DNA of 64,000 bases from Micropterus salmoides (Eukaryota; Chordata; Actinopteri; Centrarchiformes; Centrarchidae). The DNA is taken from NCBI RefSeq assembly GCF_014851395.1, contig NW_024040152.1:21108644-21172643 (forward strand). The letters run 5' to 3'. The notes below the pieces were generated by a model. The model made no database searches. It saw nothing but the letters and a program-made list of their open reading frames with translations, and was not told the origin of the DNA. Positions within the stretch are counted from its first letter, which is position 1. Every line of letters starts with the position of its first letter. Below are positions 38,564 through 49,714 of the stretch, piece after piece. A program made the position numbers and the translations under genes.

Positions 38564-41500
38564 CTACATAAACAGAAAGATGGAGCAGAGGGGGCAGTTT
38601 GAAGTACTACAATGAGGAGGTCACCAGTGGTTTACTATGCAGTTGCAGTGTTCTGTACCTCAGAAGACATGGTGGCGATGCGGCTTAATTCAATGCTTCC
38701 TGCGAGAACATTTCTGCGAAGCCCAGGGTTTTTTGGGTCCTTTAAGTTGCTGATGCGGCTGCGGACTCTGTTTTTGTATTTCATATCAGTGGCCTTTATG
38801 TCCTGGTAGATATGTGCAATCAAACAGTCAAGGGAGATCTGATCATATTAATCATCACTGAGTGAACCACAAATTAATCAAACCAATCATAACGGCAAAT
38901 AATTAACCAAATTCAAGGATATGATCTTCAATCTCTGCCGCCATGCTGTCACAGTTAGTTCCAAAATCTTTGTAGTCATCTGTGAAGTAAAAACAATTCA
39001 TGTTAATCTGCACACTACACTTAAATTTGTGTGTTCCTTGTGTGGCATATTGCAGCTAAGTTTCACTATCCAGGCTGTTTTTGTAAGTGATATCCTGTAA
39101 GCATATTTAGAGCCTATTAGCTGCTGTACTCTTAGTGTGAAAGTGTGATCTCAGCCTCACTGTCTGTGCGCAGGGCAGCTGCCAGCATCTCAATGCACTT
39201 GTCTCTGACAGAGTCTCCGGTTGCGAGATGAGGAGGCAGTGGACCCCCGGCAGAACTGAAGCTGGGTGACATGGGGCTGGTCGGGGTTGTGGGGGTTTTA
39301 GGGGCATCAACTTTGCCCTTTCTGCAAAAAAGGCCACATCAAAACAATCACAGATTAGAGTGTGTGAAGTTGTCAAGAACATGTTTGACATAAAAATCTT
39401 AAATAGATGTATAAAACAAAACTGAGATGAGCTCCTGGGGAAATGTCTGACCCGTCAGCCGCTAAATGCTCCACTCTATTAACCAGCTAGTTGCACATTT
39501 TGTCTGTTGTTTGGTCCTGAACAGGTAGCGTATGGAAGTTCTTCACCAAAAACGCCTGGCTGGAGCTGGAAGAAGGCCGATGAGAGCCTTGAGACTTAAC
39601 CAAACAGTAAAGTTCCCGGTTGTAAACCACTACCCCCACCCCCAAAAGAACTGAAAGGTGCTAAAACGCTCTGCTGAAAGGACAGTGCGGTGTGGTGATA
39701 ATTCTCTGTGCCAAATAGCCACACCTAGTTCATCAGCATGTATTCTATATTTCAGCTAGACTAAATATAAAATAATTATGGGTATCATCAGTAAAATTCT
39801 ACAATAATTCATATTGAAATACCTTTCAATGCTGTCAGTAGAGGGCTTCCGCTGTGGAGGTCCAGGATGAGAGGTCTTGGAGCCGTGAGACTCTCTCCTA
39901 TAATACAAAGTCAGTCTCTATACCACTGAAATAAACCTTTGAAACTGTAATGAAAAATAAGCTTCTGTTTCTTTCACCTTTCAGCTGATAGCTTCTTTGC
40001 TGGTGGCGAGCTAGTTTTCTTTGAATCAGTGGATTCCCGCCTACAGTAAGTAGTGAGACACTTTCAGTACATCTTGTTTTATTGGCAATGTTTATTTAAT
40101 TTCCAGTGAGATTTAAAAAAGTGCATACCAGTCCCACCTGTCAGGTTTGGAGTCAATTGAGTGACGTTTCACAGGCTGGCCAGGCTTCAAGTCACAGGAG
40201 TCCTTTCTATAACAAAGGTAAACAGCATTGTGACACCATGTTTTTAAAAATAAAATACACATTTGGGATTATGTCCAACATGAAGCAGCATAAATTAAAA
40301 TTAAATGTACAGTGGCATTAATTTTCCTGCCCTTGCACACCTGTGTTTTCTTTTTTGATATCCACACTGGGCTTTTTGGGATGCGGCGGTTTAGAGTCAC
40401 ATGAATCTTTCCTGACAAAAGGAAACATTTGTTTGATTCTCAAACAAACTGTCACAGGACAGTAAAGGCATAAAAATGGAAGCTCCCCATGCACTGAAAA
40501 CTGATAAAGAGCTGTTTGAAGAAGTGTAAGATGAACCACACAAACATTGTGTGTCACACCCACAGCCCAACAAGCATTTTAACACCCATGACTTGCCAAC
40601 CTGTCTCTCTTGGCTTCATCTGAGTGTTTTTTAGGCACTTTGCTATCCGATGAGTCTTTCCTGCAAAAAGAAAACAGTGCTGCTACACTCTTTGTTGTTT
40701 GCACACTGAGTTACTAAACGGCAGGTTTAAGTAATGATGTGTATGTGCAGGTATTTCCTAATAATATATCAGGATATTTAGTCAAATAAGTTAAATAATA
40801 GTCGATCCAATCTGCCTGTTATACTATTAAAAGTGTTCAATAAACATGTTATTTGGAGTTTCCTTTGTAGTAGTGTAAATAGAAAAAGATCAATTACTGA
40901 CATAACTCTTGGAACAGCACGACACACCGCATCGCTGTCAGAGAACGACACTATATTGTTTCAATTGTTTGTCCAAAACAAACGAAAACCAGATATTACA
41001 GTCCGGAGGTAACTGATCCTCCAGAGACAACAGCAAAGTAATTTTTCAAGGATGAATGAGAGACAGAATATTTCCCAGATCCCAGACCTGTCTTTCTTCA
41101 CATGATCTGACGTCTTCTTCTGTGAAGGAGGTTTAGAGTCGGAACACTCCTTCCTGCTGTAGCAAACAACACAAGGATTCAATGCAGAGAAGAAAAAACT
41201 CCAAATGAAATTATAGGTTACTTTTCCAAAACAATCCTCCCAGATACTTGAAGGCATCAACTTAATGCAGTCTGTAATGAGAAATCATCTGATCCAGACC
41301 TGTCCTTTTTCCCGTCCTGTGAGGGACGCTTCGGGGGAGGCGGGGGGTGAAGGTGAAAAGGAAGTGGAGGAAGAGGAGCGTTGGGATCAGGGGGCTCTTT
41401 TCTAAATAAAAAAACACCTTTGAGCTTTGCTGAATAACGTCATGATGAGAGCGAATATTAATGTGAGACAGTGCAGCGGCCATGCAGACCCTGACCTTGG

Positions 41501-44500
41501 TGGAGGCGGATGAAGATGCAGAGGAAGAGGAGGAATTGGAGCATTTGGTTCCGGCGGAACTTTCCTGACGTGAAAATCAACATTTGTTTAAGCATCCCCT
41601 AAAATCTCACACAATCTCTGCACGTAAACTCAAAAAATGGTTTCACAAACATGCACCACAATACGCCTGACCTCTCTTTCTTCACTTCCTGTAAAGGTCG
41701 CTTAGCCGGAGGAGAGGCGGGTCGAGGAGCATGAGGACGAGGATGTTGGAGGAAGAGTCTTTACCGTCCTTCCTGAACAAATGTCACAACAGTACAGATC
41801 AGAGTGCTGTAACTCAAGGGTCCCCGATGATGTACAAAATCCTTTCAATAAAGACACACCTGAGTGACCCATCACAACATGCATCATGCACAGGGGGCAT
41901 CCTGTCAGGCCACGAGTCCACTTATAAAACTGTAGGAACAAATGTCAGTGCATATGACTAACTCAGAAACAGTTATGTCATGCAGCATCAGCGAGAACAT
42001 TTCAGTCCGTCATGCAGACGATGCAAGAGTCCTGACCTGTCTTTTTTCATGTCCACAGAGAGGCGTTTGGTCGGGGGAGGAGGCCGAGCAGGTCGAGGAG
42101 GAGAGGGGAACCGGGTGGGATACAGAATAGTGCTGTCCAACACTCCTCTCCTGAAATATATAATTCAATCTGAAGCACTGCAGGATGATTTTGATATGTG
42201 ATAATCAGTTTTTGGGCCACCTCCATTCTCACCTTTCAAATATTGGTCTGTGAGCGTCAGCAGGCGTCTCACTCGGCAGCCTCTCTCGTTGCAGTGTGTT
42301 TATTGGCCTCTCACGTCTGCTGTCTTCTCTGTGTTTGTACTTCTTCATGTCATCTGTGTAGCTGTGCTTCCTGGGCTCTTCTGGGCGTTTGTCTTTTTTG
42401 ACTTCTTCCACGTGTCTCATTTTTTGGTTCTTCTAACAGCCTTTCTTTCCTTGGTTCTGGCTTGAGTTTCTCAATCTGCAGGTCTTGCACATGCTTCTGT
42501 TTCTTGTTATCTATCTGCAGTTGGGCATCCTCCGCAGGTCTTTGTTGTTTGGATTCTTCTAAATGCTTCTCTTTTCTGATTTCTTTGGGCTGTTTGTCAT
42601 GCTGGGGCTCCTCCTGGTGCTTTTCATCCCAGAGGTCATCTACGTGTGTCTTTTTGTTTTTGTGCTCGTCATTATGTTTTTCTATTCTGTTTTATCGGAG
42701 TGTTTTTTGTCAGGATCTGAGTCATGTTCAGGTTTGACATCCAGTCTCCTGTGGCTAACAGAAACAAAGGAAGTATAATTTTTTACGTCTGTTCAAGAGC
42801 CAGCAGACATTTAGCTGTTTCACCTACGTCAGGTTTGTTGTTGTATTTAGGCCTTATTCGGACAGGATTAAAATTAAAGGGGGAGGTGGGTAACAAAACA
42901 TTTCCCCCCCTGGCGCTACAACAGCCCATCTGATTAGCTTTACTTTTCCCTTCATTGTGTGAGCTGACTGATGTTAACTAGTGATCTATATTTCTACTTC
43001 TTAAGTAACACAGCTCTACTATATGTGTAGAAACTCTGACTGGACATAAACTGCATGAGGACTAGCAAATTAAGCAGGTAAGGAGAAGTGTGGGATTAAA
43101 ATATCTGACTTGCACAGGTAGTATTTAAATCCCACCTCCCAGACACATTCAAGGATTTCTATCAGTACTTTCATTGCCTCTTTAGAAATATCCTGTACTT
43201 GCACTTGTAAACTACTGACTAACCTGAAAAATAACCAAATTACAGCCTCTAACAGAGGCCATTATCGCAGGCGCAGAGACATTAGGGTAAATTGTTGAGC
43301 GACCACATACACACTACAGGAATTTTTATTTTGATTCTAAACATAAAGCATTATCCTTGGTGCTGAATATTGTAATTCTTGTTTGAGCCATCAGCCTAAC
43401 CCTGGCATTTACTGCTCAATCCGGGGGGTAGCCCATTTTCCCTTGTAGAACAATACTGCATGTAAGAATGATGCAAGTCCCCCTCCAGCGGTCGGTGGCC
43501 AGAAAACTGTACTAAATGATAATGCAATGTCATTTAATGACAATACAACTGTTAATTTACCTCTGGAAAGGCTGCTACAGTAACTCCTGACACTTTCTTT
43601 CATCTTCTTGAGTGCTTTTCAACAGAGCTGTTGTTGAGACATTTTCAAGGCAGGTATTTTGTATACACATGCAGAGGCACATGTTATCATAATACATGTC
43701 TGAACATGTACTAATACTGTAGGTCTAGTGTAGTGGCATCATGGCATGTATGACAAACACCTCACCATTTCACTGAATGTTTCATAATGTCTCTTCCTTT
43801 GTGTTAAAAATCATGTTACCTGTGAGGTTTCTGTGCAGCAGCTGTGAAAGTACTGACCTGCCTTTTGTCTCAGGAGGGGAGCTGTTTGGAGACACCGTTG
43901 TTTTGCTGGAGTCCAAACCGTTGTTCCTTTCAGAGGGTTTCTCAGAGTCTGTGCGAGTGTTTGAATGAAGCAAATCAGCAAATCATTCAATTCACTTGTG
44001 TATTTTTTGCACAAACAACTAACTGCTCAGTGAATCATTTACATAATGTAAACCATGTCACAAAGTCAAGTACCCAGAAGTCTCTTCCAGTCTTTAATGA
44101 GGACTTTTGCCAAGGCAATGACTTCCTCATCTGTGCAGTGCTTCCTGATACCATTCACAGACATGCCTATCCTAGTTTCCTAAAACAAACATACACATAA
44201 ATGTGCATTGTGAGCTTTATTTTGTGTATTACAAGCGTTTCTGATAAGTGAATTGGTTGGAAACTACAGATATAAATAAATGTAATATAATACACTGGAG
44301 CCTACCTGCAGAAGTTTTAGTGTCATATTAAAACCTTTCAGTTCCTTCAGCAGGTCCATGGCGCCCTCCTGCACACACATTACAATCGCAACAAACATCA
44401 TCTTATTTAGACTTTTAACACCTTATCTTATGTGTTTAGTTATCGTATGTGTTTAATTACAAATGTAAAATGCAAAATTGATGCAAATGTATAAATTTTA

Positions 44501-45168
44501 AAAAGGAAACCACAAACTGATAGGCAGACTTAGCGGTAAACACTTTCACTTCTGTATTTTGGGGGGTTTAGGAGGACATTCGAGCAAATACATATAGATT
44601 CCATAAATCAAATGACTGTATCACAAATTAGTATGTCTGCTTTATTCTGATTACTACATTATCGCCTGCATCGAGAGAGAGCGATCATTGAACAATGTCC
44701 TGTTTGGAGTCAGTCACAACGCACACACGACCTTGCCCACAGGCCGCGTTGTTTACCTTCTGTTGCATGAGTCACTGATCGACATGACCACCAGCAAAAG
44801 ACTTGCAAAAAGTTGTCAACAACTTGACAAAAATTGACCCATATGGCGCCGCACACCCAGGGACCGAAACGTCCTGCGAGCGAAATGTCTGCAAACACCT
44901 GTTGATCATTTGCTACAGTTCAGCCAGGTTCATATTACAAATGTGCATACTTTACAAGTACCGAGATTCACCAGAATTCAAACGTATCTCCAACGTAAAC
45001 CTGCAGGAAAACATTTCATTTTCAAACAAGAAGTTCAAGGGCCTTCAGGCGGCAGCGCAACACGCCACCTGTGGGTGTCAAAATGCTGTAAAGTCTCACC
45101 GTGTTATTTCTAGACACCATCTTGTCCAGTTTTTTTGCAATCCGGATGAGATCTTCCTCACGCGTCAT
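38017..45168 (-). CDS. tcea3: Transcription elongation factor TFIIS (TCEA3 type), 21 exons, expanded linker
   Basis: TFIIS rescues backtracked RNA polymerase II by stimulating transcript cleavage in the nucleus. Exons, 5' to 3': 45100-45168, 44306-44368, 44074-44179, 43858-43948, 42233-42748, 42037-42150, 41672-41772, 41496-41564, 41300-41401, 41088-41153, 40601-40660, 40341-40411, 40138-40206, 39978-40040, 39823-39897, 39161-39321, 38923-38979, 38659-38813, 38417-38563, 38125-38196, 38017-38025. Exons 1-3 give domain I, 16-19 domain II, and 19-21 the zinc ribbon with the RSADEPM acidic loop and final FC-stop. [18 protein letters not shown] at the start and NPGLRRNV and TTTDLLQC later favour TCEA3 over TCEA1 or TCEA2. 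Including all exons would give about 745 residues against about 350 in human, but exons 5, 7 and 12 break frame at A-runs. Omitting those three leaves 1,548 bases, exactly 516 codons in phase. Confidence 0.9.
38659..39321 (-). CDS. tcea3: tcea3 exons 16-18: TFIIS domain II
   Basis: Exon 16 (39161-39321) ends the linker with [16 protein letters not shown] and begins domain II at [20 protein letters not shown]. Exon 17 (38923-38979) gives [18 protein letters not shown]. Exon 18 (38659-38813) gives [20 protein letters not shown] and the '[15 protein letters not shown]' segment that packs against Pol II. Phases 1-1-0 fit together exactly. Exons 17 and 18 are joined across an AT-AC intron. Confidence 0.93.
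38814..38922 (-). other. tcea3: AT-AC, U12-type intron in tcea3
   Basis: The coding match fixes the junction inside the His codon of ED-H-IYQ. The donor on the minus strand is ATATCCTT (38922-38915), the exact U12 AT-AC consensus. The intron ends in AC (38814-38815). A branch-like TCCCTTGAC lies about 13 bases upstream of the acceptor, close to the U12 consensus TTCCTTRAY. No GT-AG alternative keeps the conserved sequence. Length is 109 bases. Confidence 0.88.
39823..42150 (-). CDS. tcea3: tcea3 exons 6-15: array of repeated linker modules
   Basis: Ten short exons (60-114 bases) all enter in phase 2; eight also leave in phase 2. Most begin 'ag|GAAAG/GAAGGA' and end 'GACAG|gt' or 'GAAAG|gt'. 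The module consensus is roughly R-K-[DE]-S-x-D-S-K, then a Pro or Lys stretch, then K-[KR]-x-S-x-D-x-K-[KR]-D-R. Examples: [20 protein letters not shown] (exon 11), [14 protein letters not shown] (exon 10), [17 protein letters not shown] (exon 14). Exons 7, 8 and 9 carry Pro-rich versions; 8 and 9 are near duplicates (PNAPIPPLP against PNAPLPPLP). Exons 7 (101 bases) and 12 (71 bases) are each one base short of phase. This linker is disordered in the TFIIS family. Confidence 0.85.
40341..40411 (-). other. tcea3: tcea3 exon 12: frame-breaking module
   Basis: Reads [20 protein letters not shown], followed by an A-rich end and the donor 'CACAG|gtgtgc'. Its 71 bases leave in phase 1, while exon 13 needs phase 2. 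Joined as written, exon 13 would meet a stop. One more A in the A6 run near 40352-40357 would correct it, or the exon is skipped. Confidence 0.75.
41672..41772 (-). other. tcea3: tcea3 exon 7: frame-breaking module
   Basis: With phase-2 entry the exon reads [10 protein letters not shown] and then hits a stop (TGA) before the donor. In the +1 frame it reads the expected [20 protein letters not shown] and ends like its siblings (VKKER). One extra A in the AAA at about 41759-41761 would join the two. Its length of 101 is not a multiple of three. Confidence 0.75.
42233..42748 (-). other. tcea3: tcea3 exon 5: 516-base Lys/Glu-rich linker exon, frame broken twice
   Basis: The acceptor is 'tgttagccacag' with a pyrimidine-rich tract; 'ttag' six bases earlier is an in-frame alternative. 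The donor is 'GAAAG|gtgag'. Entering in phase 2, the frame reads [20 protein letters not shown] and stops at a TAG soon after. One base of shift near the AAAA run (about 42675) opens a long frame with [13 protein letters not shown] and [14 protein letters not shown] second, opposite shift at the A6 run near 42423 leads into [19 protein letters not shown] and the donor. Total length is a multiple of three, so the two shifts cancel. Either two assembly indels or a decaying, skippable exon. Confidence 0.7.
44074..45168 (-). CDS. tcea3: tcea3 exons 1-3: TFIIS N-terminal (LW) domain
   Basis: Exon 1 (69 bases) starts at the ATG 45166-45168 and ends in phase 0. Exon 2 (63 bases) encodes [20 protein letters not shown] followed by Gln. 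Exon 3 (106 bases) encodes [15 protein letters not shown] and ends in DWKRLL. Together they form the four-helix LW domain that contacts Mediator, SAGA and other elongation factors. Exon 4 (43858-43948) then begins the Ser/Asn-rich linker. Confidence 0.93.
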
Positions 45169-45239
45169 GGCTGCATTTATTCGACTAAGAACGAACCAAT
45201 ATTGTCGAATAGATACTCGAAATAAAGTTTAAATTAAAG

Positions 45240-45345
45240 TTTGGATCCGCTGCAGGTCGGACTTTACGCGCGGCGTGCTCCATTCACTCCAGAGGCGTGT
45301 CCTCCTGCAGGGTCCCAGCTGACAAGCGCGACACATGACAACAAC
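45240..45345 (-). promoter_or_regulatory. tcea3: CpG-rich likely promoter of tcea3
   Basis: About ten CpG dinucleotides cluster just upstream of the tcea3 start codon, in otherwise CpG-poor DNA. This is the usual composition of a vertebrate TFIIS-family promoter. An inverted CCAAT (ATTGG on the minus strand) lies near 45195. The transcription start is not determined. Confidence 0.5.
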
Positions 45346-47955
45346 TAAATATAGAGCTAAAGCAGACACATGGGACACCACAAACATCTAATTCTCAGTG
45401 AGATTCGTGTAAAGTTCTTAAGTCATTAAATACTTCCTCATGTGTACTATTCAAGCCAATCAGGGACTTCGACTTTAGTTTGGCTCCTATCCTGCTTTAT
45501 GTATTTCTCTACATTGCACACTGCACGCCAGTGGCAGTTTTCAACTGGATCAGTTTACTACATATGTATTACTTCACTCGCAACCTCAGCACTAGGTACA
45601 AAGATTTATCGATATTTTTAGACGTTGGGGTGTGTAGTCAGTGTGCAAATGTGGAGTGAATTTCGCTTTCGTTTACAAAATGGAGTTAATGTGTTAAAAA
45701 AAACAAGATCCTGGATTTGTTTGTACGTGTTTACCACCAGAGGGTGCTGTGATGTTAGTCTGTACACAGATTCACAGGCCAACTGATCAAATCCTGTCAG
45801 GAGAATTAATGTGATTTCCTTTAACACTGAAAACACTGACGATCCACCAACCATAACGCTTGCTTCTATTTATTACCATTAACTTTGGCAGTACAGGATT
45901 TCTGATGTCTTTACACTCCTCTTGAGCTCACAATGAGATTTTCTATAGCACATTTTTCTTATTCTTATTTTCAACTAACCTGTTTGCACAAACATTTATT
46001 GTTGAATGTTGTTGTATGAACATTGAGTCTGTGGGGTCTGTTTTCCAAGAAATGCACAGACGCCCAGCACCAGACACTAAATTATCCTAATATTGAACTT
46101 GAATGATATTATTCAAATAGACATGAGCCTGTAATTGCATGCCTCTGTGCTGCTGAGTGAGTTAGCTGAGGTCAGTTAAACAAACATTCAGAGAATGAAA
46201 TTATTTGCAATTACTCAAGCAAGTGCTTTACAAGCTCCATGGGATCCTTGTAAAATTGTGTGTAAATCTCATCAACTCTGACAACTCTTTGGAAGGAATC
46301 ATTTTTAGATTGCTTTCACAGAAAATCTCTTCCAAGGGAAATTCACTCCCAGAACTGAAAGGTATGAAGGGTTCCTCCCACAGTCCACCGGGAACCAAGC
46401 CCCGCTACAGTTCAGATCCTCCAGACGTCCCTGCTGTGAGGACGTGCGACATGCAAGTTTCAGAGGGATGAAGACTTGAGGTTTTAATTGGTTTGGATCT
46501 GTCTGTATATTAATGTACTCATACTCAATAGGTTATATGGACACCATTTATGTTGACAGCAATGCACTCTAATATGATTCTATATCATTACAGAACAGCT
46601 GGAAAACTTAAATGTAAAAACTAAAGGTAAGTGTATGTGTTCAGATTTAAAACTAAAATAAATATGATCCATGTGTTCCATTAACATAAGAACAAACTCT
46701 TATTTGTGTTGCAGGGATTTGAAGAGAACTGTGTTAATGATGGCAGGTGAAAGTACAGTCTAAAAGCTTGTCTTGAGCAAAGAGTATTATGTCTTTATAA
46801 CGCTCTTATACAACAGGCTGAGCGTTCAACTCGGCCCTGCCATCCGCCTGAAGACAGCAGTGTGTCTGGCAGGTAGAGACACTGCCGGCCAACTCGAGAA
46901 GTGGGACAGCGGGTAAGTGGGACTGTGAGGTAAGAGAGGAAGAGGGCCAAGAGGAAGAACCAGTGATCAAGATCAACCCGCAACATCCTTTATCTTCTGT
47001 GTGCTAAACTGGCTTGGAGCTGACGAAGAGCTGCTCTCTGTCCTGTAGCCTCTGAGCCCCTTCCCTGACTCTCAGACTAAATAAATCTCTTAATTTTTAA
47101 GAGAAGATCTCTGTGTGAACCGTTTACCATCAGCCTTGGTCTCCAACTTCAAATCAGGCTAATGCACAAAGTTCTACTACTACTAGTTACTTTTACTGAA
47201 GTAAAGCATTTGAATGCATCTTCCCCACAGTCACGATCATTCACATAAAAGAAAGATGTTATTCCTTGAGACAGTTGAGCTGTAGATTTTTCAGAAAGGA
47301 ATCGGCCCCTGATGTTCTCAGGCTCTACGTGGTTACATAACTGTGTGTGCATTCCCATACGCTGCACTGAAGTTCCCTGAGCCTCTGCTGCCGATTTAAA
47401 GAGTCTGTCATTAGCCTCTTGGGTCTGACAACATCAAGTCCTGGCTTGTCTTTGCTTGCTTTCCGAACAGACAGGAGAAAGTGGTCCTGTACCCCTTGTT
47501 GTACTGTGCGCCCCACATGCTTTAACAGACAAAGAGTTAACAGGGAACATCCGACAGTCTACTTTCCTCTCCGTGCACCTCGCCCAGTGCTAGTGTCTCT
47601 GCCAGTCACAGACCAGAGACGCCAGGCCTCAGCAATTATGGCAATTTTTGGATGACATCAGACCAGAAAATGAATGATTTCATTTAGCTGTCAATTTTTC
47701 TGGATCTGGAGTAGGATGCAGAACCTGTAATAGAGCATCTCAAAACAGAGTGGGAGAATTGTTTAGACATTCACATCTGCAGTTGGCTGGACGGTAACCC
47801 CAGCCTGGTGGGGTTGGTTTGTCTGCTAATAATGACCACTGTTCAGCGTTGGCACTGCAAAAAGTAGGCTGAATCGCTCCCGGAGAGGTTGGACCACCCA
47901 AAGACTTTAAGAACATCCTTGTATCTTCAGCTGTCTCTTAAGTCTCTATTTACTG

Positions 47956-48000
<45 letters not shown>

Positions 48001-49714
48001 AGGTCTGCCATATCCAAAACAGTTTTAGGCTGCCTTTGACCAAAATAACTGGTGGTGCCACTGTTAGACACAATCCAACCAAAATAACTAAATGACTGGC
48101 CAAACTAAATCTGAATTATGCCCTGAGGAAGAGATGTTTAACCCCATTCCTGACTACAAGAATTACCTTTACTGTATCTCTCCCAAACTGATTATGAAGA
48201 AGTGAGACAGAGAAAATGATTCACCATATAGCTGCACAATGAATAACCCGAAGATGCCTTTTAAAGGCAGAAACAAAGGCATATAAAATATGTACTATAA
48301 CTTATTCACAACCGTCAATTACATACTGGCACACTGGACAGACACTGAGTCATTTGTGTAGTGTGTCTGCAAAAAGATCCTGTGGTTCTTCCCAAGGCTG
48401 CGATTTGATCTCTGAGCTCTCTTCGTTTGTGCTTGAGCTTCGGCTTTATGCTGACAAACAAGTGCATAACCCCTTTGGCCTGAGCCTAAAAGAGGGAAGA
48501 AAATCCTTCAAAATAAAGAACCAAATCAGGCTGTCACTAATGGAAAAGGAGTTTGAAAGACTGCTGCAAACCATGGAGCCAGTCTCTTTATTCATAAAAC
48601 TGTAAATAGGATTCAATAATTGCACTCATGGAGGTGTAACCTAGCAGTTTACAAACATCACATCGCACAAACCCTTCAGATCAAGCTGTGCTAATTGACT
48701 AAGCAAAGTTCATATGCTAAAAGGCCAAATAGTGTTAGTGTGCAAAGCCGCTCTTACTCTCATTTCCTTTTCAACTGCCCACTAATCCAATTAGATCACC
48801 ATAGTACAAAACCCGCTAGGTCTACCTTTCCTCTCGGTAATAGCAGCATTTGCATTGCTTTCTTTTGGAATGGATTCTGCCCAGGTTAAATGTTTATTAA
48901 CAGGAAATGCACTGATTTAAGAGAAGCAGGGATTAGACTCAATGCTAAATTAGTTAGTTGTTGGCATTGTGCACACATGTCACACATTTGCAAGCTCAGT
49001 TTGCACTTCACTGACTTTTCTGGAAATGATGTGTCCATGAATACCAGAGAGCTCTGAAATGTCAGACGCCAACAATGTTCTTATAATTTAAAGACAACAA
49101 CATAAACATAAAACGACATGGAAACAAGACATCAGGGTAAAAAGAGTGAACATATTTATAGTACCTCCTGTCATGCACAGGGGCACCTTTAAAGGTTTTG
49201 AACATCCTTAAAGCAACTTGTTCACATACATCATGTGAAATGATACAGCTTTAACAAATGATCCATGTGACAAAAAACATCCTTCCTCAGAATTTACTGC
49301 TGTCAGGACTGCAACTCATCCTTATTGCCATCATGTTGTCTCATCTCTTGTTCATCAGCTCTACAAAATGTTTATATGGCTTTTTGACTTATCAGGCACT
49401 GTTAATTAATACATGATGTGCCTTCTTGAAAATGCTTTTTTTCATTAAGATCCATTTACTGAACATGAGAACTAATACACCGCCTGTGAAAACAGCTGTG
49501 TAATGTCTTTGGAGCTTTGTCATGGTTGAGTAAATAACCAATAATGATCATCTGGGTTGTCTCACCATACAAATGTTTAACTAAAAGCATGCACATTAAT
49601 AGGGGTAAGGAATCATGAAAGACATGGGACTTTACCAAGAAAGGAGTATCTGACAAAAAGACAAGGCAAGTTGCATGGAATTGTGGGAGTGGTTTTGGAC
49701 CTTTACCCACACGA
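45346..49714. other. Intergenic DNA, no supported gene
   Basis: No family-like frame was seen. Two exon-like microsegments with good splice sites occur at 46594-46626 and 46715-46747. A (CA)21 microsatellite lies at 47957-47998. Confidence 0.45.
47957..47998. repeat. (CA)21 microsatellite
   Basis: Uninterrupted CA dinucleotide run, likely polymorphic. Confidence 0.95.

Noticed and set aside
42250..42778. Plus-strand Ser/Cys/Phe-rich frames (71 to 91 residues)
   Set aside because: They are the complement of the Lys/Glu-rich tcea3 exon 5; their hydrophobic look is a codon-complement effect, not a membrane protein.
38017..45168. Calling this gene tcea1 or tcea2
   Set aside because: The N-terminus ([15 protein letters not shown]), [21 protein letters not shown] and TTTDLLQC fit TCEA3 better. 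The Ser/Lys linker module also resembles TCEA3.
47957..47998. CA run, and other GT, CT and ATATT runs, as possible CRISPR or satellite arrays
   Set aside because: Simple dinucleotide or pentanucleotide microsatellites without spacers.
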